Shown here: positions 7,954 to 17,413 of the stretch, one piece after another | Layout of the letters: every line of letters starts with the position of its first letter | Numbering within the stretch: position 1 is the stretch's first letter | DNA from: Chloroflexota bacterium | GTDB lineage: Bacteria; Chloroflexota; Anaerolineae; J036; Brachytrichaceae | DNA length: 37,047 nucleotides | Assembly: GCA_021788625.1 (NCBI GenBank) | Contig: JAJYKL010000039.1 | Coordinates: 1-37,047 of the forward strand | Direction: 5' to 3' | The notes under the pieces: model-generated | Told to the model about the DNA's origin: nothing | What the model saw: the letters and a program-made list of their open reading frames with translations, nothing else | Databases searched by the model: none | Position numbers and translations under genes: made by a program

Positions 7954-9035
7954 TGAGTGCCAAAAAGGTGCGCCAGCCTATTGCTGGCGATGTGCCCCTC
8001 TCGTCTGCCATCGATCCGCTGGTACGGGAAGGCGAGCTGTACGAGAAGCTGCCGGCCGGTGTGGTGCACTGCTATGCCTGCGCCCATCACTGCAAGATCC
8101 GGCCTGGCGCGCGCGGCATCTGCCAGGTGCGCTATAACGTGAATGGCACGCTTCTCGTGCCGCAGGGGTATGTGTCGGCACTGAACTGCGACCCGATTGA
8201 GAAGAAACCTTTCTTCCATGTTCATCCCGGTTCCGACGTGATGACGTTCGGCATGCTCGGCTGTGACCTGCACTGCAGCTACTGTCAAAACTGGGATATC
8301 TCACAAGCGTTGCGTGATGCCGGCGCAGAAGGGGCACCCATGCGCATGACGGCGCAGCAGATCGTGCGGCTAGCCCGCCAGTATGGTGCACGCGGCATCG
8401 CCAGCTCCTACAACGAGCCGCTCATCACCTCCGAGTGGGCGATGGAAATCTTCAGGCTTGGCAGGCAGGCTGGCCTCACCTGCATGTACGTCTCCAACGG
8501 CAACGCCACGCGTGAGGTGCTGGAGTATCTGCATCCCTTCACCGACGCCTACAAAATCGACCTGAAGTCCATGCGCGATGCGAACTACCGCTCGCTCGGC
8601 GCCGTGTTGGAGCACATCCTGGACGGCATACGCCGGGTGCACGAGATGGGCTTTTGGCTGGAGATCGTCACGCTGATCGTGCCGGGGTTCAACGACTCGA
8701 CGGATGAGCTGCGCGATGCAGCGCGCTTCATCAAGTCCGTCTCACCCGACATTCCCTGGCACGTGACGGCGTTTCACTCCGATTACCGGATGCAGGAGCG
8801 CGAGAACACCGGCGCAGCCACCCTGGTGCGCGCGGTGGAGATCGGCTACGCCGAGGGGTTGCATTTCGTGTATGCCGGTAACCTGCCCGGACGCACCGCT
8901 CACTACGAAGATACGTTCTGCCCAGGTTGCCACACGACACTGATCGAACGCTCCGGCTTTCGCATCGGAGCCGTCCGTCTGACGGCAGAGGGTAACTGTC
9001 CGCACTGTCACAGGCACATCCCAGGACTCTGGTAG
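7953..9035 (+). CDS. AmmeMemoRadiSam-type radical SAM enzyme
   Basis: This 360-residue protein carries the radical SAM cluster motif CxxxCxxC as GCDLHCSYCQNW (Cys104, 108, 111), of the pyruvate-formate-lyase-activase type. A cysteine-rich N-terminal segment (Cys40, 43, 47, 57) precedes it. The C-terminal zinc-ribbon-like segment has CPGC (323-326) and CPHC (349-352). This layout is that of the AmmeMemoRadiSam system, whose other usual members are the MEMO1 and AMMECR1 proteins. Neither of those is in the window. The reaction of this family was not assigned from sequence; the activase-like core suggests glycyl-radical generation or another 5'-deoxyadenosyl-radical reaction. The ATG overlaps the previous stop by one base. 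Confidence 0.88.
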   Translation: MSAKKVRQPIAGDVPLSSAIDPLVREGELYEKLPAGVVHCYACAHHCKIRPGARGICQVRYNVNGTLLVPQGYVSALNCDPIEKKPFFHVHPGSDVMTFGMLGCDLHCSYCQNWDISQALRDAGAEGAPMRMTAQQIVRLARQYGARGIASSYNEPLITSEWAMEIFRLGRQAGLTCMYVSNGNATREVLEYLHPFTDAYKIDLKSMRDANYRSLGAVLEHILDGIRRVHEMGFWLEIVTLIVPGFNDSTDELRDAARFIKSVSPDIPWHVTAFHSDYRMQERENTGAATLVRAVEIGYAEGLHFVYAGNLPGRTAHYEDTFCPGCHTTLIERSGFRIGAVRLTAEGNCPHCHRHIPGLW

Positions 9036-9051
9036 GACGTCTTCGGTTTGG

Positions 9052-9057
9052 TATGAT
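9052..9057 (+). promoter_or_regulatory. -10 box 7 nt before the start codon (leaderless arrangement)
   Basis: TATGAT ends exactly 7 nt before the ATG at 9065, so transcription would begin at or next to the start codon. The -35 region is weak. Confidence 0.45.
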
Positions 9058-9064
9058 CAGTCAT

Positions 9065-9289
9065 ATGGCTGAAGCAAAACCCACCATTACGGTAAAGTTC
9101 CTGATCGACGGCAACGAGGTCGGCACCCTGCTGCTCAATTCCAAAGACTTCAAAACGGGCAGCACCGGCTTCTTTGGGATTGGCAAAATCAACCTGCACG
9201 ACGACGCATCCAAGGGCTACCAGGCGCAGGTCCAGCTCGTGAAAATCGGCAGCAAGGAAGCCAGGGAAACCAAGGCCCCAGGTGCGTAG
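9065..9289 (+). CDS. Small protein of unknown function, 74 aa
   Basis: I do not recognise this protein. It is soluble, lysine-rich and probably mostly beta: TITVKFLIDG, then FKTGSTGFFGIGKINL, then QVQLVKIGSKE. It has no cysteine, signal peptide or membrane segment. An in-frame ATG at 9053 would add four residues, but that ATG lies inside the predicted -10 box. I therefore prefer 9065. The gene lies 29 bases after the radical SAM gene and 58 bases before the decarboxylase gene, on the same strand. Its own promoter suggests independent expression. Confidence 0.65.
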   Translation: MAEAKPTITVKFLIDGNEVGTLLLNSKDFKTGSTGFFGIGKINLHDDASKGYQAQVQLVKIGSKEARETKAPGA

Positions 9290-9347
9290 GTCTGCCACGT
9301 TTATCAGTTATATCGGACGTCCATCCTGAACCCTGGGGGTAATAATC

Positions 9348-10304
9348 GTGCGCATTCTTGTTACTGGCGGAGCCGGGTTCATTGGCTCGCACCTGTGTGA
9401 TCGACTCATCGCAGATGGGCATGACGTTGTGGCCGTGGATAACTTCATCACCGGCTCGGCAGGCAACATTGCCCATCTGCAAGGTAACCGGCACTTCCAG
9501 TTTGTCCCGGCCGATATCAGCGAGTGTTGCGACGTAGACGGGCCGCTGGATGCGGTGATGAACCTGGCTTCACCCGCCAGTCCCGTGGGGTATCTGGAGA
9601 ACCCGATTGCCACCATGAAGGTGGGCTCACATGGCACCTATAACGCGCTGGACCTGGCGCAGCGCAAGGGAGCGCGCTTTCTGATGGCTTCAACCAGCGA
9701 GGTGTACGGCGATCCGCTCGAGCACCCGCAGAAGGAAAGCTATTGGGGCAACGTGAACTGCACCGGCATCCGCTCGGTGTATGACGAGGCCAAGCGCTTC
9801 GCGGAGGCACTCACGATGGCCTTCCATCGCACCACGGGCATGCGGACGCGCATCATCCGCATCTTCAATACCTACGGCCCACGCATGGCGCTCCATGACG
9901 GCCGCGTGGTGCCAAACTTTGTTGCGCAGGCTGTGCGCAATGAGCCCATCACTGTCTACGGCGACGGCACCGCCACGCGGGCCTTCTGCTACGTCACCGA
10001 CCTGGTCGATGGGATGGTACGCCTGTTGTGGTCCGACGAGGTGATGCCCGTCAACGTGGGCAGCCCTGACGAGATGACGGTGCTGGAGTTCGCGCAAGCC
10101 GTAAAGGCAGCCGGCCAGCCCGGCTGTACCAGCGAGATCATCTTCTACCAACCGCATGCTGAGCGGGTCTCTGACGATCCCCAGAGGCGCCGCCCCGACA
10201 TCACCCGGGCGGGCGCGATTTTGGGCTGGAAGCCGAAGGTATCGTTGAATGACGGGTTGAAGCTGACTATCGAATACTTCCGGCAGGCGATTGGCCAGTC
10301 GTGA
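9348..10304 (+). CDS. UDP-glucuronate decarboxylase (UDP-xylose synthase), extended SDR family
   Basis: The 318-residue protein begins with the NAD-binding motif GGAGFIGSH (7-15). It shows [14 protein letters not shown] around 115-128 and the catalytic YxxxK pair Tyr145/Lys149 in SVYDEAKR. The ESYWGNVN segment and the DGRVVPNF region are typical of UDP-xylose synthases. The family converts UDP-glucuronate to UDP-xylose through a 4-keto intermediate, supplying pentose for cell-surface glycans. Its length is normal for a soluble bacterial enzyme and no membrane anchor is present. The start is a GTG at 9348 preceded by GGGGGT. A related SDR sugar-nucleotide epimerase activity is possible but less likely. 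The 3' end lies 31 bases before the AAA+ gene start. Confidence 0.88.
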   Translation: MRILVTGGAGFIGSHLCDRLIADGHDVVAVDNFITGSAGNIAHLQGNRHFQFVPADISECCDVDGPLDAVMNLASPASPVGYLENPIATMKVGSHGTYNALDLAQRKGARFLMASTSEVYGDPLEHPQKESYWGNVNCTGIRSVYDEAKRFAEALTMAFHRTTGMRTRIIRIFNTYGPRMALHDGRVVPNFVAQAVRNEPITVYGDGTATRAFCYVTDLVDGMVRLLWSDEVMPVNVGSPDEMTVLEFAQAVKAAGQPGCTSEIIFYQPHAERVSDDPQRRRPDITRAGAILGWKPKVSLNDGLKLTIEYFRQAIGQS

Positions 10305-10322
10305 GGTTCGTGAGCGCGGTAT

Positions 10323-10328
10323 TATTAT
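10323..10328 (+). promoter_or_regulatory. -10 box 7 nt before the start codon (leaderless arrangement)
   Basis: TATTAT ends 7 nt before the ATG at 10336. The same spacing is seen at 9065, 17414 and 26645. This supports 10336 rather than an upstream in-frame start. Confidence 0.45.
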
Positions 10329-10335
10329 CCTGACG

Positions 10336-11451
<1,116 letters not shown>

Positions 11452-11489
11452 ACCAAAACAAGGATTCTCCACAAGGCCCCGCGGAGCCA

Positions 11490-12467
11490 ATGTTTCAGAC
11501 CGTGCCCAGCGCTCCCCAAACCGCCAGCGAGACGAAGGGAGGGCAACACGTCGCCATCGGAGACCAGTTCCGTGTGCGCAAACTGAACACGCCCCTGGAC
11601 CGCATGATGCGAAACAAGGCAGGCCGGCGCAGCACCACGCGTACTGAGCGCAAACGCGGCCACTATGTCAGTGCGCGACCGGTTGGAGAAGAGCGCGTGA
11701 ATGACCTGGCCTTCGATGCCACCCTGCGCGCCGCGGCCGTGCACCAGAAATCCCGCCGCCAGCAAATGGCAGAGACCGAGCAGCGCCAGGCCGCGGTCGA
11801 ACAGGACGTGACGAAAGCCCAACCGCCAGGCTCAAATTCCCCAAACGAAAATCCAAAGTTACTGGTCCGGCGCAGCGACTATCAGAAGAAGGTGCGCGTG
11901 CGCCGCACGGCAAACCTGGTGGTGTTCGTAGTCGACGCATCGTGGAGCATGGCCGTGGCAGAGCGCATGGCGGCGACCAAAGGTGCGATCATGTCGCTCC
12001 TCACCGACGCCTATCAACGTCGCGATCGGGTGGGGTTGATCGTGTTTCAGAAAAGCTCAGCCACACTGATCCTGCCGCCGACGTCGTCCGTGGAGCTGGC
12101 GCAGAAGGCGCTGGGCGATATCCCGGTTGGCGGCAAGACGCCGCTGGCAGCGGGGTTGACGCTGGCGCACACGGTAGTGATGCGCGAAAAGCACCTGCAC
12201 CCCGAGGTGATGCCACTCCTGATCATCCTCACCGACGGGGCAGGCAACGTGAGCATGGGCAACCTGCCGCCTCAGGTGGAAGCGTACCGCATCGCCAATA
12301 TGATTCGCGATGAGCATATTCGCGCCGTGGTGATCAACATGGAACATGCCGCCTTTGATCAGGGCCTGGCTCGCAAGCTGGCCGAGAACCTGGATGCAGC
12401 ATGCCTGTCACTACGCGAGTTGCATGCCGAGTCGCTGTATACGGCAGTGAAAAATGAACTAAAGTAG
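11490..12467 (+). CDS. VWA-domain protein, chelatase D-subunit-like partner
   Basis: Residues 140-325 form a von Willebrand A domain with an intact metal-binding site: DASWS (149-153), Thr217 in GGKTPLA and Asp249 in LTDGAGN. The N-terminal 140 residues are charged, glutamine-rich and probably disordered, with LNTPLDRMM near 32-40. It resembles the C-terminal half of ChlD/BchD, here as a separate protein without the inactive AAA+ half. It lies 38 bases after the ChlI-like gene, so the two should form an AAA+/VWA chaperone pair. The in-frame codons upstream of 11490 remain open for some distance without an obvious start codon nearby, so the exact start is uncertain. The stop codon abuts a palindrome. 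Confidence 0.87.
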   Translation: MFQTVPSAPQTASETKGGQHVAIGDQFRVRKLNTPLDRMMRNKAGRRSTTRTERKRGHYVSARPVGEERVNDLAFDATLRAAAVHQKSRRQQMAETEQRQAAVEQDVTKAQPPGSNSPNENPKLLVRRSDYQKKVRVRRTANLVVFVVDASWSMAVAERMAATKGAIMSLLTDAYQRRDRVGLIVFQKSSATLILPPTSSVELAQKALGDIPVGGKTPLAAGLTLAHTVVMREKHLHPEVMPLLIILTDGAGNVSMGNLPPQVEAYRIANMIRDEHIRAVVINMEHAAFDQGLARKLAENLDAACLSLRELHAESLYTAVKNELK

Positions 12468-12483
12468 GGGCGATGCATCGCCC
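12468..12483. repeat. Perfect 16-bp palindrome directly after a stop codon
   Basis: GGGCGATGCATCGCCC begins at the base after the TAG stop (12465-12467) and is followed by TGTTTGATTT. It may act as a weak terminator, or it may be a copy of a palindromic interspersed repeat of the TAGGGGCG type. Confidence 0.55.
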
Positions 12484-12519
12484 TGTTTGATTTCGCCAGA
12501 TATGGTGAGTGAAAGAAAC

Positions 12520-12792
12520 ATGACTGAGAATACGCAACCTATAATTAAACTGTATGGTGCGATGTGGTGTGGAGATACACGCCGCGCTCGCACGTTTATG
12601 GACACCAACCACATACCCTATGTGTGGATCGACGTGGAAAAGGACAAAGAAGCCGAAGCCTTCGTAAAATCAGTCAACAACGGGTTCCGCAGTATCCCCA
12701 CGATCGTGTTCGCCGATGGTTCCATGCTGGTCGAGCCAAGCACCGCGAAGCTGGAGCAGCATGCCAGGGCGCTTGGGTTGGTACCCGCCTGA
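12520..12792 (+). CDS. Glutaredoxin/mycoredoxin-like protein with a single active-site cysteine
   Basis: The 90-residue product has a thioredoxin-fold core: IIKLYGAMWCGDT at 8-20, then HIPYVWIDVE, then the cis-proline loop FRSIPTIVFADGS. The usual CxxC site is CGDT (Cys17, Thr20), so only the nucleophilic cysteine remains, as in monothiol glutaredoxins. Mycoredoxins, whose RxxPTVxFxDGS loop looks alike, normally have CGYC. A likely role is reduction of mixed disulfides or handling of a thiol cofactor, but this is inferred. I use the ATG at 12520. An in-frame ATG at 12502 is possible, but the GTGAG-rich stretch between the two resembles a ribosome binding site for the later one. Confidence 0.82.
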   Translation: MTENTQPIIKLYGAMWCGDTRRARTFMDTNHIPYVWIDVEKDKEAEAFVKSVNNGFRSIPTIVFADGSMLVEPSTAKLEQHARALGLVPA

Positions 12793-12832
12793 CATGCCCC
12801 ACCCGGGGCGTTACCGGCGCGAGCATGCCCCT

Positions 12833-12859
12833 GGCTGGCAACGTCAGCGGTTGCCTGCC
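12833..12859 (+). terminator. Possible hairpin after the glutaredoxin-like gene
   Basis: GGCAAC (12837-12842) and GTTGCC (12850-12855) pair across a 7-nt loop. GGC and GCC flank them beyond one T-T mismatch, giving about 9 pairs. No T-run follows, so termination is only a guess. Confidence 0.3.
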
Positions 12860-12935
12860 CGGGGGTGTGTGCGTGCCGGCAAAACCATAATTGATACCAG
12901 TTTAGCCATGGAATCAGGTTTCGATCGGTGCAGGC

Positions 12936-12941
12936 CATAAT
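12936..12941 (+). promoter_or_regulatory. -10-like box 6 nt before the start codon
   Basis: CATAAT ends 6 nt before the ATG at 12948. The intervening AGAGGC could alternatively be read as a ribosome binding site. No good -35 is visible. Confidence 0.35.
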
Positions 12942-12947
12942 AGAGGC

Positions 12948-15900
12948 ATGAACCAGGCCGATGATCTGTTTGCCCGCATCGCCTTAAATCGTGAAGCGCA
13001 GCAACGTGAGCTGCTGTACGAGCCGCAGCCACCCGAGCTGCCCCGAACGTTTCTCCCCGCAGCCCATTCCAACCCCTCAGCCGCGTTCCGGCCGTTACCG
13101 AAGATAGACACAGCCCGCAAGCTGCAACGTGAGCTGGAGCGGCAGCGCATGCGGTATGCCAGGTTTATGCGCAACCTGGCGCCGCCGCTGGAACCGACGC
13201 GAACCCTCGTTCCCCTGGAGACATTTAACTGGCGCCTGCAGGATGGCCACGCGGATGACTTCACCGCCGCACTGAATGGCGCGGGCGCGTGGCAGCCGGT
13301 GCGGATCCCCCACTTTGGAGGGCCCATTGGTCGGGCGTCCGCCTTCTACCGCACGACGTTCAACTCGAGCTCCTGGCGTCAGGAAGATTCCAACGCTCTT
13401 CCCAGATCGCTCTTCATCCACTTTGATGGTGTGGACTATAAGGCGCATGTGTTCATCAACGGCGTCTACCTGGGCTCGCATGAGGGGTTCTTCGCCCCCT
13501 TCGAATTTGAGTTTACCCGCGTAGCCCAGGTTGGTGAGAATACACTGCTCGTAGTCGTGGAAAACGACGCCATCATGATGGGTAACGATACGTGGGACGG
13601 ACTGACTGGCCGGACCGGGTTCAACGAGGGGGATAAGGTTTACGCAGCTACGGGCCCGGGTTGGGATGACCCGCAAGTGGGCTGGCATGCCTGTCCGCCT
13701 GGGATGGGCATCTACCAGGGCGTACGAATCGAGTCGCGGGCGCCGATCCACATCCACGATCTGTTCGTGCGCCCCGTGCTGGAAGAAGGGCGCGCCGAAG
13801 CGTGGGTGGAGGTGTACAACAGCCTTGCGCACTATCAGCCTATTACCCTGACGCTGTCCGTCCATGGCCAGAACTTCGCCCAGACCGTGTTTCGCGAGCG
13901 AGCGGTTCCGAATGTGCCCGATGCAGGCCCGGGCGTAAGCTACTACCGCTTCCCGTTCGATCTTCCAGCCGCTCGGAGGTGGGAACTTGAGGCGCCGTGG
14001 TTGTATCAATTGCAGGTGAGGCTCACGGGTCCTGTGGGCCGCGAGGGTCGCCCCGACGATGCGATGGCACGGCATTTCGGCATGCGCTCGTTCCGCATGG
14101 AGACGGCTCAACCTTCAAAGGGCTCGAGCGAGCTCAACGGCCACATGTACCTGAACGGCCGCGAGATCCGCCTGCGTGGCGCGAACACCATGGGCTTCGA
14201 GCAACAGGACGTGATGCGTAAAGACTGGGATCAACTGCGCGACGACATCCTGCTGGCAAAAATCTGCCACATGAACTACTGGCGCCTCACCCAGCGCCCC
14301 GTGCAGGACGAAGTGTACGACATGTGTGACCGGCTGGGTTTCCTCACCCAGACGGACCTGCCGCTGTTTGGCCAGTTGCGGCGCAATCAATTCGCCGAGG
14401 CTGTCCGGCAGGCTGGGGAGATGGAGCGGCTGGTGCGTAACCACCCGTGCAACGTGGTGGACACCTACATCAATGAGCCGTTTCCCAATGCGCAAGGCCG
14501 GGCGCATCGTCACCTCACCCGTCCCGAGCTGGAGAGCTTCTTTCGCGCGGCAGATGAGGTAGTGCACCTGTCCAATCCCAACCGCGTGATCAAAGCCGTG
14601 GACGGCGACTACGATCCACCTGGCCCGGGACTGCCCGACAACCATTGCTATACCGGCTGGTACAACGGGCACGGCGTGGAGCTGGGCAAACTGCACAAGG
14701 GGTTCTGGCAACCCGTGAAGCCAGGCTGGTTGTATGGGTGCGGCGAGTTCGGCAGCGAGGGGCTTGATGATGTGCCGTTAATGCGTAAGCACTACCCAGG
14801 GGAGTGGCTGCCGCAGAATCCGGAAGAGGAGGCGGTGTGGTCACCCAACCGCATTCCCGCCGCGCAAACGGGACGCTACCACTACATGTTCTTCGAGACA
14901 CCGCACGATCTGGAAGGGTGGGTACGCGAGAGCCGCCGCCACCAGGCCTGGGTTACGCGCCTGATGACCGAGGCCTTCCGCCGGGACAGGCGCATGGTCT
15001 CCTTCGCCATCCACCTGTTCATCGACGCCTTTCCCGATAGTTGGATGAAGGTGATCATGGACGTGGACCGCCGACCGAAGCCCGCCTGCTTTGCCTATCG
15101 CGAGGCGCTCACGCCGCTGATGGTGAATTTGCGCATCGACCAGACGGCCACCTTCGCCGGTGGGGAGATGCTTTTCGAATGCTGGGTGTGCAACGACACC
15201 CACGAAGTCCCGGCTGGCGCGACATTGCGCTACCAGTTGGAAATGGACGGCCGGGTGCTCTTCGCTCAACGGGCAAAGGCGCGCGTCCAGCCGTGCACCA
15301 GCATATTCCAAGGCTTTCTCAAGCTGAGGGCTCCCGCGCTGGGTGACCGGCCGCGCGCGAAGGCCACACTGCGCCTCGCATTGGCGCAACGCGACGGGAA
15401 GCTCCTGCAAGATACGGCCGTTGAGATAGACGTATTCAATCCCGCCCTGGCGGAAGGTGCAGGCCAGGCTATCAAGCCGACCCGAGTGTTGGGTGCTCGC
15501 GGTGGCAAGGCCGCACAACTGGCAGGCGAACTGGGCATGCCAGTTACCTTCACAGGCGCCATCAAACCCGGTGCGTTGATCCTGGTGGACGACATGGAGC
15601 GCTACGCGAACCGCGCGGTCGAGGTGGCGGAAGCCGTGCGAAGTGGGGCGACGGTGATCTTCCTGGAGATTCCCCCAGGCACATATCACATCGCCGGGCA
15701 CCCGGTGAAGGTCGACCCGTGCGGCATGGGCGGCGTGCACTTTGCCTCGCGTGACACGGGCCACCCACTGGTGGAGGGATTCGAGCCGTACGACTTCAAG
15801 TTCTGGTACGACCCTTCGGTTGACCGGCCCTCGCCACTGCTGGAGAACGTGCTGGAGGCGCCGGGCTGGGTGCCCATTCTGATGAGCGGCAACGGTGGGT

Positions 15901-16070
15901 GGCAGATCGACTGGCACGCCACACCGGCAGCGGCGGAGCTGCGTGACGGCGCGGGGGTCTATCGCATCTGCCAGGTCAAGCTGGCCGGCCGGCTGGTGAA
16001 TCCGGTGGCGCGCATCTTCGCGCAACGGCTGGTGGGTACTCGAGATGTCAGACTTCTTGGAGAAGTCTGA
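12948..16070 (+). CDS. Glycoside hydrolase family 2 protein (beta-galactosidase/beta-glucuronidase-like)
   Basis: The 1040-residue protein has the family 2 order. A sugar-binding jelly roll covers about 90-265 (SLFIHFDGVDYKAHVFINGVYLGSHEG). An immunoglobulin-like domain covers about 266-385. The TIM barrel begins at GHMYLNGREIRLRGANT (398-414). The acid/base is probably Glu510 in YINEP, preceded by RNHPCNVV. The nucleophile is probably Glu600 in YGCGEFGSEG. About 430 residues follow, including extra beta domains and a segment resembling a glutamine-amidotransferase-like fold (ALILVDDMERY). No signal peptide is present, so it should act inside the cell on imported oligosaccharides. The substrate is not predictable. 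The last nine or so codons and the stop lie inside a palindrome. It is convergent with the dehydratase gene. Confidence 0.85.
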   Translation: MNQADDLFARIALNREAQQRELLYEPQPPELPRTFLPAAHSNPSAAFRPLPKIDTARKLQRELERQRMRYARFMRNLAPPLEPTRTLVPLETFNWRLQDGHADDFTAALNGAGAWQPVRIPHFGGPIGRASAFYRTTFNSSSWRQEDSNALPRSLFIHFDGVDYKAHVFINGVYLGSHEGFFAPFEFEFTRVAQVGENTLLVVVENDAIMMGNDTWDGLTGRTGFNEGDKVYAATGPGWDDPQVGWHACPPGMGIYQGVRIESRAPIHIHDLFVRPVLEEGRAEAWVEVYNSLAHYQPITLTLSVHGQNFAQTVFRERAVPNVPDAGPGVSYYRFPFDLPAARRWELEAPWLYQLQVRLTGPVGREGRPDDAMARHFGMRSFRMETAQPSKGSSELNGHMYLNGREIRLRGANTMGFEQQDVMRKDWDQLRDDILLAKICHMNYWRLTQRPVQDEVYDMCDRLGFLTQTDLPLFGQLRRNQFAEAVRQAGEMERLVRNHPCNVVDTYINEPFPNAQGRAHRHLTRPELESFFRAADEVVHLSNPNRVIKAVDGDYDPPGPGLPDNHCYTGWYNGHGVELGKLHKGFWQPVKPGWLYGCGEFGSEGLDDVPLMRKHYPGEWLPQNPEEEAVWSPNRIPAAQTGRYHYMFFETPHDLEGWVRESRRHQAWVTRLMTEAFRRDRRMVSFAIHLFIDAFPDSWMKVIMDVDRRPKPACFAYREALTPLMVNLRIDQTATFAGGEMLFECWVCNDTHEVPAGATLRYQLEMDGRVLFAQRAKARVQPCTSIFQGFLKLRAPALGDRPRAKATLRLALAQRDGKLLQDTAVEIDVFNPALAEGAGQAIKPTRVLGARGGKAAQLAGELGMPVTFTGAIKPGALILVDDMERYANRAVEVAEAVRSGATVIFLEIPPGTYHIAGHPVKVDPCGMGGVHFASRDTGHPLVEGFEPYDFKFWYDPSVDRPSPLLENVLEAPGWVPILMSGNGGWQIDWHATPAAAELRDGAGVYRICQVKLAGRLVNPVARIFAQRLVGTRDVRLLGEV

Positions 16071-16075
16071 CATCT
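16043..16075. repeat. Perfect 15-bp inverted repeat covering a stop codon
   Basis: Arms at 16043-16057 and 16061-16075 (AGATGTCAGACTTCT and its complement) are perfect, with loop TGG. The TGA stop of the glycoside hydrolase gene (16068-16070) lies in the right arm. The element sits between convergent genes and could terminate both, but no T-run follows on either strand. Confidence 0.75.
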
Positions 16076-16091
16076 GCTGCGTCCTGACGCC

Positions 16092-17360
16092 TTACGACCA
16101 CAGCCGGTCCCACGAGTCCACTGTATCCCACATGGGGGTGGGCTCGAAGTAGCCAGTGTCCTCGGGGTGGAGGTGTTGCTTCACCACCTCCTCATTGAGC
16201 TCGATCCCCAACCCTGGCTTCTCGGGCACCTCGATGTAGCCTTGATTGATGAGCGGCTTCGGCACGCCGGTGATCAAGTCCTGCCAATAGGGCGTGTCGG
16301 CGAAGTGGTGTTCCAGCGCGATGAAGTTCTCGGTGGCGGCGGCGCAGTGTACGGCTGCCATGGTCGAGACGGGCGTGCCGGCCATATGCAGCGCCATGCT
16401 CACGCCATACTCCTGCGCCAGATCACCAATCTTCTTCGTCTCCAGGATCCCGCCCGAAGTGGCGATGTCGGGGTGGCAGACGGAGATGGCACCTGCCCGG
16501 AAGAGGGTCAGGAAGTCCTCCTTCAGGTAGATGTCTTCGCCGGTGCACACCGGCGTGCGCAGAGCCTGGTGCATCATCACCCATTGTGAGGTGAGTTGCC
16601 ACGGCACCATGTCTTCCAGCCAGGCCAGGTTGTAAGGCTCCAATGCCTGTCCCAGGCGGATGCAGTCCTCCACACCGATATGTCCAAAATGATCGGCCGC
16701 GATGGGCACTTCGTAGCCCACCACATCGCGTACCGCGGCGACGTAGTCGGCCAGCCAGCGGATGCCCGGCTCGGTCAGACGGATGTGCGTGAAGGGGTGC
16801 ATCACACGTCTGGTATCCAGCATGCCCTGCGGGGAGCACAACATACCGGGGATCTTTGTCAGCGGCTCGATGCCCACGTCCATTTTCAACATGGTGAAGC
16901 CCCGCTCCATGCGTCCTTTTAGTTTGTGGCCCATCGCCTCGCCAGTGGGCTCATTGGGCGTGTCGCAATACAGCCGGATGCGATCGCGGAATTTTCCGCC
17001 GGCGAGCTGGTAGCACGGCACGTCATAGGCTTTGCCGGCCAGGTCCATCAGCGCCATCTCCACGGCGCACACACCACCGCCTTGCCGTGCGTGGCCGCCG
17101 AACTGCTTGATCTGGCGGAAGATCATGTCAACATTGCAAGGGTTCTCGCCAATCAGCCGGCTTTTCAGCATCAGTGCATAGTTCTTGCTCGCGCCGTCGC
17201 GCACTTCGCCCAGGCCGTAGAGACCCTGGTTAGTGTCGATGCGGATGATCGGACAGCGGCCGATCGGGATGCGCGTCGTCACCACGCGCAGGTCGGTGAT
17301 GCGCAGGTCGCTGGGTCGTGAGAATGTGCGCACATTTTCCTCGGGGGTTGGGCTCGTCAC
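16092..17360 (-). CDS. Enolase-superfamily dehydratase (mandelate racemase/muconate lactonizing type)
   Basis: The 422-residue protein has the N-terminal capping domain and TIM barrel of sugar-acid dehydratases. Lys159 is in LKMDV. Metal ligands are likely Asp223 (AADHFGHIG), Glu249 (AWLEDM) and Glu275 (CTGEDIY). His325 in ALHMAGTP is the probable general acid/base. Family members dehydrate hexonates such as mannonate, galactonate or rhamnonate to 2-keto-3-deoxy acids. The exact substrate cannot be read from the motifs. The start is a GTG at 17360, well supported by AAGGAGC 7 nt upstream. The neighbours, family 2 and family 38 glycosidases, point to catabolism of sugars or uronic acids from glycans. 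Confidence 0.85.
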   Translation of the reverse strand: MTSPTPEENVRTFSRPSDLRITDLRVVTTRIPIGRCPIIRIDTNQGLYGLGEVRDGASKNYALMLKSRLIGENPCNVDMIFRQIKQFGGHARQGGGVCAVEMALMDLAGKAYDVPCYQLAGGKFRDRIRLYCDTPNEPTGEAMGHKLKGRMERGFTMLKMDVGIEPLTKIPGMLCSPQGMLDTRRVMHPFTHIRLTEPGIRWLADYVAAVRDVVGYEVPIAADHFGHIGVEDCIRLGQALEPYNLAWLEDMVPWQLTSQWVMMHQALRTPVCTGEDIYLKEDFLTLFRAGAISVCHPDIATSGGILETKKIGDLAQEYGVSMALHMAGTPVSTMAAVHCAAATENFIALEHHFADTPYWQDLITGVPKPLINQGYIEVPEKPGLGIELNEEVVKQHLHPEDTGYFEPTPMWDTVDSWDRLWS

Positions 17361-17400
17361 TGAAATTGCTCCTTCATAATGGAATCCAGTCCAACAATTT

Positions 17401-17406
17401 TATAAT
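17401..17406 (+). promoter_or_regulatory. Consensus -10 box 7 nt before the tyrS start codon
   Basis: TATAAT ends exactly 7 nt before the ATG at 17414. The complementary strand of this A/T block (TTATAA) could also serve the divergent dehydratase gene, whose start lies 53 bases away. Confidence 0.5.
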
Positions 17407-17413
17407 CGCTCCT

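Noticed and set aside
14841..16073. A 410-codon minus-strand open frame opposite the glycoside hydrolase
   Set aside because: It is a shadow of the family 2 gene, with no domain signature and no independent start signal.
17361..17413. T-box riboswitch upstream of tyrS
   Set aside because: The spacer is only 53 bases, has no T-box sequence or specifier hairpin, and the -10 box lies right at the start codon.
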